Shown piece by piece: positions 24,450 to 35,753 of a DNA stretch of 64,000 bases (its first letter is position 1; each line of letters starts with the position of its first letter). Position numbers and translations under genes: made by a program. The DNA comes from Haemonchus contortus (lineage: Eukaryota > Nematoda > Chromadorea > Rhabditida > Trichostrongylidae). The notes under the pieces are model-generated. The model did no database searches. It saw only the letters and a list, made by a program, of their open reading frames with translations, and had not been told where the DNA came from. The DNA lies in assembly GCA_000469685.2 (NCBI GenBank), contig LS997566.1, forward strand, positions 23,954,432 to 24,018,431. Direction: 5' to 3'.

Positions 24450-27400
24450 TCAAGAAACCTTGTCAAAAATCGAGTATAACGACAAATCAGAGAAAAAGTG
24501 ACTTATACTTTTGCAGTGATCTAATTCTGAAAGCATGCCTAATTCGATGATCCCACGAACGAGTAGATTGGAAGTTATTTCACATGCCAATGTACTAGAG
24601 TTGGACTCACAAGTGGACGTCTCTGCACCAACCCCTTCCGCCTCAAAGGCATTTTCCTTTGGGTACCCACGTTGTCCATCTCCAGAGTTGAGAAACATTT
24701 CACTCCTGTCGGAGGAATGAAGCAACGAAGTAGAAGCGACATCTCTGGTTGAATTCTCGATAATACCAAAATCTAGACGCGACAATGAACACGGTACAGC
24801 AAACAGTGATACCACAGAAAAAGTGTACACTAAAGTTATCAAACTGAAACATGAAATCAGTGACTGAAGCATGGGTAAAAGGGGTAGTGTTGAGCTGAGT
24901 TGAGCAACTTCATTGTAGGTACAAAAACCATTCTTCGTTAGGAAGTCATTTGCCACCCAATATTCGAAGAAATCCAACCAACGATTGAACTCGTCCTGAT
25001 CCACCATCACGTTCCAGTTCTGATAAATAGGAAACTCTACGTATAAAAATTTGGTTTAGAATGGAACAACGTATGGAGAAAGACGGCAAAACTAACAAGT
25101 TTCTGCAGAAATTCCCATTCCAACTGATTTAGATGTTGCGTCGAAATGTTAGCCGCTTCAGACCATTCGGCATTTGATGCTCTATCATATGTGTCCGAAT
25201 CATGGAGAAACTTTGATGCTAGTACCAGTGCGGGCAGATAAAGATCAGTGGGGTCAGACGATTCGAACCACACCTGGAAAGACAGATCACACTTTATAAC
25301 CTCGGATTTAAATAGCCAGTATAGGACATAAGATGCCGCTAGAGTGATTGGATAAGATTCCTTTTCAACCAATAATGAAACTCCGTAAAAGTTTTCTCAC
25401 AGTATTTTAGGACGATTGCAAGAAGAAAAGTCAACATTAAGCAATCTTGAAGAATTTCTATTTTTTTTTCCATTATGTAATGACGCCGACCGCTGTGAGC
25501 AAGTTAGGCGAATTTTTTCTCGATGAGCTTTACAAAAGTTTGAACGAAGCAACAGGGATGAACAGGCGCAAAATCTGTCGCTAGCTACCACTGCTATCCA
25601 TCGAATTTTGATTTGATCGTTTGAAGCATTTATCTCGGGTCTCCTTCACTGAGTTCTCTCGCACTGAAGGAGCCCCAGTCGGTTAGTGACGAGGCTACGT
25701 AGGGTATCCCCAGGTGGCGGATAGGGGTATTAATCGCCGACCAGAAGTCACCGGTACTTGAGGTACCAGAGACGCAGGTGGGTTCAAGGGACGGACTCCT
25801 TGATTCTGTGTGGTGAGTCGATATACCCTCTGTTTCTCGCAGGCGTATCTACGCATACGTGTGTGGAGAGTCTGCTGGTACAGTTGGTATCCTGCCCGTC
25901 GACTAGGCCAAAAGCTTGCATTCGAGTGACTGGGAAGTATCTGGGAGGCGATTCGGGGCCGCTTCCAAAAACAAAGCCCCTCGTCCTTTCCGCGATAGCC
26001 TGGCAAGCCTCCGAAATCAGCCCAGTCGTCACGTCAGGGCCTGGCAAGCTGCACGTTGGGTATCTACACGCCAAATACAGTAAATGGGTCTCATTACCCT
26101 GAACCTGAGGGAGCCCCCAAAACAGCAGCGTTGGGTAGGACTGCTCGGGAGAGGCTGCTGAAATCTCAGGACCAAAACAGGCTGCCCAAAAGGAGAAGGA
26201 CTAAGATAGCGATCTGTACTTTTAACGCACGGACGCTTGCATCGGAAGCGTGTATAGAAGACCTAATGATGCAAGCTAGAAAGATCAAGTACGACGTTAT
26301 CGGACTGACCGAGACTATCGCCCGCTGCATTTGAGACTGGAGAAGAACTGTTCCTTGGAACATGCGACAGTAGGGGTGTAGGGGTCCTCGTCAATACGCA
26401 CTCGTCCATGAACATCGATTCGTACGAAAGCTTAACAACCCGAATCGGACGCTTGCGATTAAGAAGATGTGGCTCTACCCCAGCTCTAACCATCTTCGTT
26501 GCCTATGCACCAACATCAAGCTACGAAGGAGAGGAGTTGGAGGCGTTTATATGGATCTGGAGAGACTCTACAGAGAAGACCACACTTTCTTCAAGGTCAT
26601 CGTCGGTGATTTTAACGCCAAAATTGGCTCCAGAAGAACGGCCGAAGAGCTCCACATCGAGACTCACGGAATAGAATGGAATGAGCAGGGCGAAAGGTTG
26701 TCCGAGTTTATCATGTCGACCCACACCATCTATGGTAACTCGCAATTCCAGAGGCTCTCTCATTTACGGTGGACATGAGAGACACCTGGTGGACAGTTCC
26801 ATAAAGGAATAGACCACATCGTCTTCAATCGGAGCTGGAAAGACTGTGTTGCTGTGAGATCCAGACGATATTGGCAATTATCGTCCAATCTGCCTGCTCT
26901 CTGTGATCTATAAGCTTTTCACTCGCGTCATCCTAGACAGGATTGGCAGAATATTAGATGAAGTACAGCCATGCGAGCAAGCAGGGTTCCGGAGAGGGTT
27001 CAGCAAAATTGATCATATTCACACTCATACAAGACTCATTGAAGTATCGCGAGAGTAGCCGTTATGTCTTACGTTCATCGATTTGAAGAAAGCTTTGACA
27101 CTGCCGAGACAGAAGCGGTAATCGAAGCCCTGGGCAAGCAAGGTGTTCCTACTCAATATATAAGGATGCTTCGTAAGCTCTACGACAACTTCACGACCAG
27201 GATTTCACCATTCTACAAGGAAGTCTTTGTCAACGTGAAGAGAAGTGTCCGGCAAGGCGATACTATTTCGCCCAAACTTTTCAGTGCCGCTCTCGAAAAT
27301 ATCATGCGTCATTCGGAATGAGAAGATCTGGGAGTGAAGGTCGACGAAGGTGATGTAGGAAGGTGGGCGGCCTTCCTACATCACCTTTGCTTTGCAGTGC

Positions 27401-29113
27401 TTATAACACCGAACATCGAGCAGCGGAACGATGCTGGCCGAGTTTGAAAACGCTTGTGGAGAGGTCGGATTTAGACTGAACCTAATGAAGACGATGTTAA
27501 TGAAAAACGGATTGGTACCTGATGCTCCCTTCATGCTAAATGGAAAGAATATCTCCGAATGCTCTAGCTATGTGTATCTAGGTCGGGAAGTCACCATGAT
27601 GAACGACCTAGCTCCAGAGCTGTGCAGAAGGAAACGCGCCGCGTGGGGAGCATTTAAGAATATCGAGGGAGTAGTGAAGAAGACAAAGAACACCCGGCTC
27701 CGCGCTCACCTTTTCGACACTGCTGTTCTTCCTGCTTTGACGTACACCTCAGAGACTTGGACTCTACGAAAGCAGGATGAGCATGCTGTCAGCGTTGCTC
27801 AACGCGCTTTGGAAAGGACGATGCTCGGAATTTCCCTGTACACGCGCGTGCAGGAGGCAATCCAGAGTTCCGAGCTCCGTCAACGAAGGATGATCAGGAA
27901 CGCCGTTAACTACGCCAAAAAATCGAAGGTCAAATGGGCCGGACACGTTTTGCGAAATAGTGATGACCGTTGGACCAGGGCGGTTACTGACTGGATCCCT
28001 CAGGACATCAAACGAACTCCAGGAAGGCCGCCAACGAGATGGTCAGACTTCTTCACGAAAGCTCTGAACGAGAGGAATGTTGATCGTCGTGGCCCTCTGG
28101 CGATTCATTGGACCACTCTGGCTCGTGACAGGGGCGAATGGAGACGCTACTGGTGCCCGCTAGAGGGAATCGACGATCAATGGGACGACAGGTGATACAG
28201 GTGATGAGCATTTATGTCTTGTAAAACTCATACATGCCGCTGAAGTTAAGCCGAGATAAATGATAAATGTCTCAAATCTTGAAAGATATAAAAATCAGAG
28301 TGCCCGCTGGCAAGTGTGCGCAATACATATTCACTTATATTTTTGAATCATAAGGCCATCAAAGGAAATGACACTTTTCGATGAAATCAGTCAGGTTTGG
28401 ATGTTTTGCGTAACAAAGAAAGTGGGAAAAGGCTAGCTAACTAATCCAAAACACATAAAAAGAATCAATGTCCTAGGAAGCACTGTACCTTATTGTTAAC
28501 CCTAAGTCGATCGAGGTAAACGATGGCAACGACGAGAGTACAGGGATCGGCATACCCACGACCCGAGATGCTTGCTGACGTTTCCGGACTCATGTAATCA
28601 AAAGGACTTCGTTTGTTAAAGTAGTCCACAACCAGCTCTACAATTCGATTTAAACGCATGATCAAAAGATAAAACAAAATACTGTAATCAAGACCACGGA
28701 AAAATGCAAAAAAGGCACTAAAACCTAGAAAGATAGAAAACGATTTTCAAGCAAACGTTAGCATACTACGGAGCACTGGGCAATGAAATCAAAGACTCTT
28801 ATAATTTATACTCTGGCATCTTCGGACATCACTACCCCTCTGACCAAAGCGAAAATGTGGCAAACTCAAGAAGAATTATGAATTCTGAACGTGCTTAGCA
28901 TGAAAAATTCTGAATAACATTAATGCAGGCTCTTGCTAACTTATTTTTCTCTACAAACAGTAGAGCCCCTCAAAAGCGCTGTAAAAGAATTAAAAAGGCA
29001 AACAATATACCTGAAAGCGGTAAGTTCAGATTTTGCGGTTGCTTCGATCCATAACACAATGTTCTGCGTATTCGCCTTCGAACTCGTCTAAAATCAGGAA
29101 ACTGGGGTGCCAT
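24450..29113 (-). CDS. CNPPD1: CNPPD1 homologue (cyclin Pas1/PHO80 domain-containing protein 1)
   Basis: Four minus-strand exons: 29113-29011, 28637-28489, 25273-25097 and 25019-24450. They total 999 bp with consistent phases, giving 332 residues. The order matches the CNPPD1 family: an N-terminal [11 protein letters not shown] block; a first cyclin helix region ([19 protein letters not shown]); then [24 protein letters not shown] and LEWEFLQKL, the second cyclin-box part; then CTYNEVA and one hydrophobic span ([20 protein letters not shown]), a likely membrane segment; and a Ser-rich tail. Its function is poorly known; the fold suggests cyclin-like binding. The start is favoured by a splice acceptor three bases upstream. 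The 3.2 kb intron 25274-28488 holds an antisense RTE retrotransposon. The protein is shorter than the roughly 400-residue vertebrate homologue, mainly in the tail. Confidence 0.88.
27347..27387. repeat. 17-bp perfect inverted duplication at the lost polymerase FADD box
   Basis: 27347-27363 and 27371-27387 are exact reverse complements with a 7-base spacer (TGGGCGG). The left arm appears to be a copied, inverted version of the right arm, which itself retains the LHHL.FA coding remnant. The catalytic Asp pair normally found just after FA is missing. Confidence 0.8.
27431..28195 (+). CDS. RTE ORF2 thumb and C-terminal frame
   Basis: This 254-codon intact stretch follows the damaged reverse transcriptase palm. 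Landmarks are [64 protein letters not shown] and [11 protein letters not shown], typical of the RTE clade. It is a piece of the degenerate LINE, without its own promoter or catalytic residues. Confidence 0.8.
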   Translation: MLAEFENACGEVGFRLNLMKTMLMKNGLVPDAPFMLNGKNISECSSYVYLGREVTMMNDLAPELCRRKRAAWGAFKNIEGVVKKTKNTRLRAHLFDTAVLPALTYTSETWTLRKQDEHAVSVAQRALERTMLGISLYTRVQEAIQSSELRQRRMIRNAVNYAKKSKVKWAGHVLRNSDDRWTRAVTDWIPQDIKRTPGRPPTRWSDFFTKALNERNVDRRGPLAIHWTTLARDRGEWRRYWCPLEGIDDQWDDR

Positions 29114-29116
29114 GGC

Positions 29117-29126
29117 CTGAAAAAAT
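29117..29126 (-). promoter_or_regulatory. Probable spliced-leader trans-splice acceptor of the CNPPD1 gene
   Basis: The minus strand reads TTTTTTCAG followed by GCC and the start ATG at 29113. This matches the nematode acceptor consensus TTTTCAG placed three bases before the start codon, as at trans-spliced genes. A cis-spliced 5' exon is the alternative. Confidence 0.6.
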
Positions 29127-31500
29127 ATTAATTCAAATTGATAGTGTAAAGGACTGTCCAGGGGGCGAACGAAGGCGAAGAAAGGAGGAAGAAAAAGCGA
29201 GATTTGTAGTGAATGAGAGTATAATAGTGTCAGAGTAGCAATTGAATTGGAACTCCCCCACTCCCCCTCCCACACCCCCGCCCCCCTCGCGCCTGCGCTT
29301 GTGTACATACACATGATTTTCAGCGTCTGTAAACGTGTTCCTCTATTCGTTATGCTTATGATTTTTAACGGAATTGATATTAGCGCCTAAATTGACACAT
29401 TGTGAAAAGACTGAATTAGAACTTATTGGGAGAAAATCGTGGGAGCAGATCTAAGTCCATCCCTTTTACACTCTTGAAATAATACAAGCTCAGTCACAGT
29501 CACCTAAACAAATAGATATCTGAACATGCCGCGCTCACCGCCTGACGGGGTGCGCAAAGGAGGCGTAAGACTTGAAAATCCAAATGGATGGCTGCGGAAA
29601 TTGACGAGAAGTAAGTGCCGTGCGTGCCCCGCAACCATGGAGGTTTCGGTATAAAATCCTCCATTCAAGCAAAACAGTACGACAAAATATGTAATCTGAG
29701 AAAGAGAGAAAATGAACATGTGTTCCTCGTATCTCAAGTACGGGCATCGTTCCTGAAGGAAAGAACGGCGTCTATGTGCAAACCGTGCCATAACCGTTTT
29801 TCTCGACAGAAAGTAGGGTCAAACACTGCGAGAACTCCTTGTTTCAAGGTCGTTGTGTGAGATAGAATTCGGATCTCATCTGGATTAAAACGCTTCTATA
29901 AGTGTTATTACACAGAGCATCTAATATCGACTTTGAAGTGTTTAGAGTGATTATTACCTCACGATACATTTCTTTCTGTCCTGTCCTTATATAATCTTTT
30001 ACATTTTACACACTCTACCAGCTGGTCTTCCAAAACGGACATCTTCGCGCTGGGTTTGGTACAGAAGCCTCGCTCGGCCCCCAGCTGTTGACGCCGGAAC
30101 ATCCTTGGCTGACAGCATGAGTGAGAAAACTCCATCGATATACCGTTTTAGTCGTTCTCGTATTTTCCTTAGCTTAATCCAACATATTTAAGCACTTCTG
30201 TTACCATATTCACTTAAAATTGGCGTCAATTCAAATTGTCAATGAAATCGTCAACAATGTACTGCAGCAGCTACTAAAACTTATTGTTCTGCTTATCACA
30301 ACGAAAATCAGCAAGAGAAAACGGGAGCAACACGTATCACCTCACTAACTCCATTTCAGCTTGGAAAAGTGTTCAAAACGAAGTATCGGGGGGCATCAAG
30401 GACAGCAAATTTTTAGCTCGTTGCTTTAGCATCTTGTTTGCTGTTCCATTTATGACTATTATTTCACCTATCATGAGAATGTAGTACCCCGAGAGTCACA
30501 CAAAAAGTAGAACTTTCAAAATAATGAAAGTAAATCATACTAAACCATGGAATGCTGGCTTTCTGTCCCACGGAAAAACCCGGACAATAAAAATTTTTAG
30601 GGGTAAAAGTTGCGGGAGTGGAATCAATTGCTCATGGCTTAGAAGTGATTCACGATGTGTAAGGAAAGTTAGCGTTGGTTAGTGATTCAAAGCAGAAACC
30701 TTAAGTCGCCATTGATCGCAAGTAACAAGGCAAGTTTACGATGAAATAGATATGGGTAAAAACAATTCCAACAACCGTAAGCAAAAAACGTATTATGAAT
30801 CGTCGAGCAGCTATCCCTAGTTGACTCTCCGACATTATAAGAAAAGAAAGATTGAGAAGTAGAAAACTACAGAGCAGCAATAAGTGGTCACATGCTACGA
30901 TCCTGCCTAATAGGAAGGTCGACTTAGTCTGATTAGAAGCCGAATTGATTTTACCGAGTTGAAGGAAAGTTATCATCACTTAGTTCCTAAATAGTATAAG
31001 CACAACTTCATCAAACACCACATTAGCAATAATGGTAGATAAAAACAAAAAACAAGAGAAGTAAAACCCTAAAATAAGAAAAGTTCATGAACGAGCGGTT
31101 GCGACGCGGCCTTAGCATTCGAGCACGTAATTGGCAGGCGGCCACCGACCGTCCATGTTTACTAACCCTCCACTACTGGCAGCTTTCAGTGTACAACGCT
31201 CAACGCTAAGAACTGTGCTCAGCAAGCGCCCGCAAGTTGGCGACCGAGTCCCAGTTTGGTGATGCCCTTGATTTCTGTTGAATTTTCTTTCTTTCGGACT
31301 GTTTTCTGTGTTTGTAGTTTTGTTCAGTTTCCAAAAATTATATCTCCGAAAAACGAGTACAGTTCAAGCGCCCAGTCCACCTCAATGTATCTTAAGCCGG
31401 AAACGACTGAATTTGACACAAATTAGACATCCTCTTTATTGAAGACTTTATGTGTTTAATTGAAAACAACTCTGGCATAATATTTTATTCAAGCAGTACA
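29127..31500. other. Intergenic region upstream of CNPPD1 with weak exon-like pieces
   Basis: No clear gene. Two coding-like stretches deserve mention: a plus-strand frame after an acceptor near 30020, reading LVFQNGHLRAGFGTEASL and ending at a TGA near 30118; and the hydrophobic minus-strand frame at 30701-30979, listed separately. A C-rich tract lies near 29262-29288. Confidence 0.4.
30701..30979 (-). CDS. Possible membrane-protein exon, unidentified
   Basis: The minus-strand frame contains two hydrophobic spans (DHLLLLCSFLLLNLSFLIM and FLLTVVGIVFTHIYFIV) separated by a short basic loop (ARRF). This is the layout of adjacent transmembrane helices. I cannot assign a family or phase it to other exons; it could be a decayed chemoreceptor-type gene or chance. 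No function is proposed. Confidence 0.25.
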   Translation of the reverse strand: MMITFLQLGKINSASNQTKSTFLLGRIVACDHLLLLCSFLLLNLSFLIMSESQLGIAARRFIIRFLLTVVGIVFTHIYFIVNLPCYLRSMAT

Positions 31501-31514
31501 AGTGCAGCGATCAA

Positions 31515-31699
31515 ATGAATCAAACAATTCAGGGCGGTGCGGCAAACCCAAGACCCTATCGAGGAATCGCTACAGATTCGTTTTCGAAGACTGTGGCGAC
31601 TTTTCCATTCTTATATCACGGGAGCAAAGCTTTGGACACAATGAACAACCGACGACTGTCATCTGGCGACCGCTCCATGGACATCCTTCTTGCTGTTTT
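31515..31699 (+). CDS. Candidate first exon of an unidentified gene
   Basis: An ATG at 31515 follows an acceptor-like GTGCAG at about 31502-31507. The frame then runs 61 codons (MNQTIQGGAANPRPYRGI...) to a strong donor, GTATGT at 31700. The tail SMDILLAVL is hydrophobic. No downstream exon with matching phase was found and no family is recognised; the next kilobases are repeat-rich. Confidence 0.3.
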
Positions 31700-32239
31700 G
31701 TATGTCTTTTGCTTCAAGTTATGTCAATCATCAAATGCGGGTGATCTATCATTCGTCAAACGGATTATTTTCAAATAAAACTATCACAACCTTTTGAGTC
31801 CACATTTTCTCTCTTGCTCATACCTTATCATAGTTGTTCGTGATTACGATATTCAGGTACCAAGCGGAGTTTTCAGGTGGACAATTTTTTCGACTCAGCC
31901 ACTTAACGTTTTGATACTATTGTCTTCTACAAAGACAATTCGAGGTGATTTTTATGGTATCCAACAAACTTCCCAACTCCTCTTGCCAATGTGACGACTA
32001 ACACTAACCGGTATTTTGAAAAACGGTTCACCGAGGTTCCATTGCTCGAGTGGAGGTTTCCATGTTTCGGACTTCTTGCTGTCTCCCTTATCTTACTACC
32101 CATACATAACGCGCTAAGCTTATCTGCTGGTTTGTGTATGTGAGTGGTAGCGTGGGTGCCGCTGTGTATGTCCGACCGAAACTCATAACTCCTTTCCTCC
32201 GGATTCAAAGCGTTCAAACTAGGTAGGGGTACAGAGGGC

Positions 32240-32645
32240 GGGATGGACAAACTGTCTGCAGCTGGTAGGACAGGACTACGCCCACGAGGCAGGCGAAGAA
32301 ATTGTTAATTTTGACCTGGGGCGTCCAAAGCTGCCACCAGTACGGACGGCAGGATTGAGACGCCGATTGCTGGTGGTAGAAAGTTACGGGGCTCTAACTT
32401 CAGGCACACTACGCCCTCTCCATCCTCCAGCCGGGGTGGGGGGGGCGTGGTCAAGGGGGGAACAAGTGGTGAATGAACCATGTTACTAAAACACGCAAGA
32501 CTTGATCAGGACCGGCGCCCGACGTGTGCGTTTTTAAGGAATCGGCAAGGAGAATAGAACCCGGCGCAAGCCGGACAATCCTCCACACAAAAGACGGTTT
32601 AGCACGGGTTACGGTTTTGGCAACCCTCATCTCCCTTGTAATACA
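32240..32645. other. GC-rich stretch, unclassified
   Basis: This block is clearly richer in G and C than its surroundings, with G runs near 32445-32460, and has no useful frame. It could be the leader of a transposon, but I cannot align it with another copy in this window. Confidence 0.35.
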
Positions 32646-33089
32646 TTAGACGTGTTGAATTAAGGTTCGTCTTTTGCACCTGCACAGAACATAAATGCAC
32701 ATTCGTTTTGCGAAATTGTCGGAGGTCTTGAGAAATCTACCAAGAGCAGACGGGATCATGTCCTGAATCCCAATCATAACTTGGTAGCTTACGTGCCACT
32801 TCCGTGTGGTTCGTATAAATCCTCTCCTCACAAGACCTGACAGATGCCCGAGGCTGACGTAAGTTGAAGATGGTTTCCGGGGGATCACTATTGGTTCTAA
32901 GTCAGAGTGGAAGGTATTGAAACACAACATGATGTATAAGCAAAGGCAAGGGCTGATTGAACTGCGCAAGTTAAGATGGAATGAAGCGTTACACATATCA
33001 ATTCGTGACAAAGGTGTTCAGTTCGTCATTATGTCTCAAATACTTTGTTGACCGAACCGAAAAACCGGACATAATCTCAACAAATGCTC

Positions 33090-33290
33090 TGTTTCTTCAC
33101 AAGATGGACCTTATTTGTCCTTCTAAATCACAAGATGATCGGGCTTATGATATGAGAGGAGAACGGGCAGGAAAACTTTCGTATTGGCATCAGTTGGCAA
33201 GGATCATCATGGAACATACTGCGGTTTTCCATTTTGTCTCTAATGCGCAATTCCTGCGGTCAAATTCGGGCCAAATTTTGAAAATGTTCA
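33090..33290 (+). repeat. Dispersed repeat, copy 2 of the family at 13.0 kb
   Basis: It shares several ordered blocks with 13010-13250 in the same orientation, including ATTGGCATC and TTTTCCATT. Both copies are diverged and non-coding. Confidence 0.45.
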
Positions 33291-33499
33291 CGAGGTTAAC
33301 GGCTCCCTTCTCAATGACTGTCGTATGGGTCCCACACCCGAAAATGAAGAATTTCTCTCCGTACTTCTGCTTTTTGTAACTCCCTCAGTTCCCCAGAGTA
33401 GTCATCAAAATCAAATGAGAGCGTGTCCTATTTTGCTCACCAGGACGGGAACTTGTTCTAGTGTAGGCGTTGTTAAAAAAATGAGTTCTTCTTGGCAAC

Positions 33500-35655
33500 A
33501 GGAAGGATCCTTAGAAATTCTTCGCAAAGGAGATAAATGATTAATCTTGTGACAAAAAATGCCTCTGTCTCTGAGTTGCGGCTGCAAGTTGAATATGATA
33601 TTGTGTTCTTTTGTGGAGCTAATACTTCTGAACGGACACAGCTTGCCCTTGACGTATTGCTTATGGCAAACTTCCTCTTTAATTCAGTCAGTGAGTGTTC
33701 TGCTAGGGGATATGTGCGTCTTGAGGCTGCTCCTGAATCGAAAAGGGCTCTACGACGTCTTGCCAGAACTTCGCACAGCATAGCTTCGCACCATATTGAA
33801 TTTGGTCGAGAGTTGTTTAGCAATTTCCTGCCGAGTTCCCAGCTGGCTTCTGTTTACTAATTTTTTTTACTAGTTAGGCCCTACTCACGAGTAGGTTATT
33901 GCAATTATTATTATAGAGAGTATGAACTGACCTTTTTCATCAGAATCGGTTGTGCCCTAATGAAAATGAGTGGAGAAGTAGCGTCTAGCGCTTGTAGAAT
34001 TCGAATTGGTCAAGTATGTTGAGATGTGAAGTATGTGTCTAGAGATGTAATACGACGAATGGTCTGGGGGCCAATGGCTTGAATCTCATTGCCTTTAGAT
34101 TCACGACTTCTCGTATTTTGACTCTCTAGCTTCTAATCGCTAGTGTTTTCGCCACTCCGAATACACGTACTCTTTGGGTTTGTCTGGCCTTTATGTTTTT
34201 TTTTTATGTTGTGAAGAACTGCTTTGATATTTCCGAGTGGCAAGAAGCTTTTCGGCAACAAAAAAATGTACACAACCAACTCAGAATTCTTTCTTTCTCT
34301 CTTGGTCGGTCAGCTCTCTTCTCAGAAATCTTCAGTTACTGTCCGACTCAAGTCGAATTCTTCCCCATTACATTCCCCTTTGACGCGGTTCTCTCCTCAC
34401 GCGTCTAGACAAAACTCAGCATTTGTTTCCGCAGGCTCGTACGTTCTCCACCTTGTTGAAAATATGCGCTCACCAGAAACCAGTCATTCTGCAAGTTCCG
34501 CCTCTCCAAAGTTCGTCTCGATGAGCTCCCGCGAGCGGGCACGAAACCCCACGTACCAACAGCTATTCGGTTCCTTCATTTCCCAGTATCTCGTGAGGCT
34601 CAGTGGTTGTCAGTGAATGTTGCACAACCCACGCTACCAGCGGAGGGTATCATGTCCTTATCCGTTTCACGCCTCTTGCCTCAGGACGAAGCATGGACCA
34701 GCTACCATACATTGCGTTTTGTCGATTACATCAACCATCCACGTGCTTCTCGCTGCTGTATGGTAAATCTATTCAGTGTGGCATGCAATGTTTTAACGGC
34801 AACAAACTTCGCCTTCGGCGCCAAACAGACTCACCACTTCTATGCTACAGCCTCGGCGCCTGATACGAATCCGGTTTGTTTGCAGATACGAATGCCACGT
34901 ATGATAACGGAAAGCGAATAAACGCGAAGACGACCTGCTCAGGTGCGGGTCGCTGATTCTCGATTTGCTACTCGCCCAATAATTTCTCATTTGAAATATG
35001 TCTTTGAGGATAGGACCCTTCACGCTGAACTTCACGCATCACCATCGCATGCACCGCTTGTGCCGAGCCATCGCCAGATCCAGCAGCTTCATGCCCGGAA
35101 TACGTATGAAGGACATCTTCGGAACGTTGGACCGACCTAATTCCGGCACAGATCCGCTTTTTGAACTCCTGACGGAATAATCCTTGTTTGCAGATTTGCA
35201 TTCTAACATGCGCTGTCCAGCTAACACATTCTCGATTACATGTGTGGAGCAGCATGCATTCCCCTGCCTCTTACCATGCTGACGGGATATTTAGGAACTC
35301 AGAATCCCCTTCGGTCTTGAAAAAGGAGGACCGAACTTTTACATCATCGAGATTCGAAATGTAGAAGAAAGTATAGAGAGGCTTCTCACTAACCTGCACC
35401 GATCCACAACACACGTGGAGAAATCCACAGTGGGAAAACAGCACTTCGTTCCTTCATTCGGAAGCGAGAGTTGCGATTGCGAGAAGGGCACTATTCCAGG
35501 CTCTCGACAAGTTCTCAGCTGGCCCAATTGGTGGAGAAATCACGATCTTCAGCGCTTCTCGCAACCCACGTGGTATCGTACCATCGGGAGGAAAGGGTCC
35601 CTGCCCATGAGGATCTCACGGATGGTCATTCATAACAAGAAAAAAGACGGGATGA
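33500..35655 (+). other. Coding-like but unidentified segment left of the gypsy element
   Basis: Several plus-strand stretches have protein-like composition: 33537-33860; 34470-34921 over two frames (with VPTAIRFLHFPVSREAQWLS and SYHTLRFVDYINHP); 34998-35180; and 35415-35655, which is open into the retrotransposon. No domain is recognised and frames shift repeatedly. A decayed transposon or a broken host gene are both possible. The open frame running into the LTR element is accidental. Confidence 0.35.
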
Positions 35656-35753
35656 GGCCGGAGCAGTATATAAACTGTAACTATGTTGTACATTTATCAT
35701 TCATGGCTTCTAATGAACCTTCCTGCTCTTCCCGACTTCCCAAGGACACAACA
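35656..35753 (+). repeat. Truncated 5' LTR of the gypsy element
   Basis: It is identical by eye to 40033-40130, including a TATATAA box near 35667-35673. The first 84 bases found in the 3' LTR are absent, so U3 is incomplete. Confidence 0.92.

Larger units (their letters stand above)
25640..28200 (+). mobile_element. RTE-type LINE, degenerate, inside a CNPPD1 intron
   Basis: In order on the plus strand: a leader (25.64-26.15 kb); endonuclease pieces ([13 protein letters not shown] near 26215, VGDFNAKIG near 26605, [12 protein letters not shown] near 26690); a large deletion; reverse transcriptase pieces ([18 protein letters not shown] near 26880, [16 protein letters not shown] near 27260); and an open thumb/C-terminal frame to 28195. 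Motif A is frameshifted (about 27065-27115). The FADD box is replaced by a local inverted duplication at 27347-27387. The element is inserted antisense to the host gene. It is not capable of movement. Confidence 0.88.

Noticed and set aside
35415..35702. Start of the long gypsy frame upstream of the LTR
   Set aside because: These codons lie outside the repeated LTR sequence and are in flanking DNA; the open frame is fortuitous.
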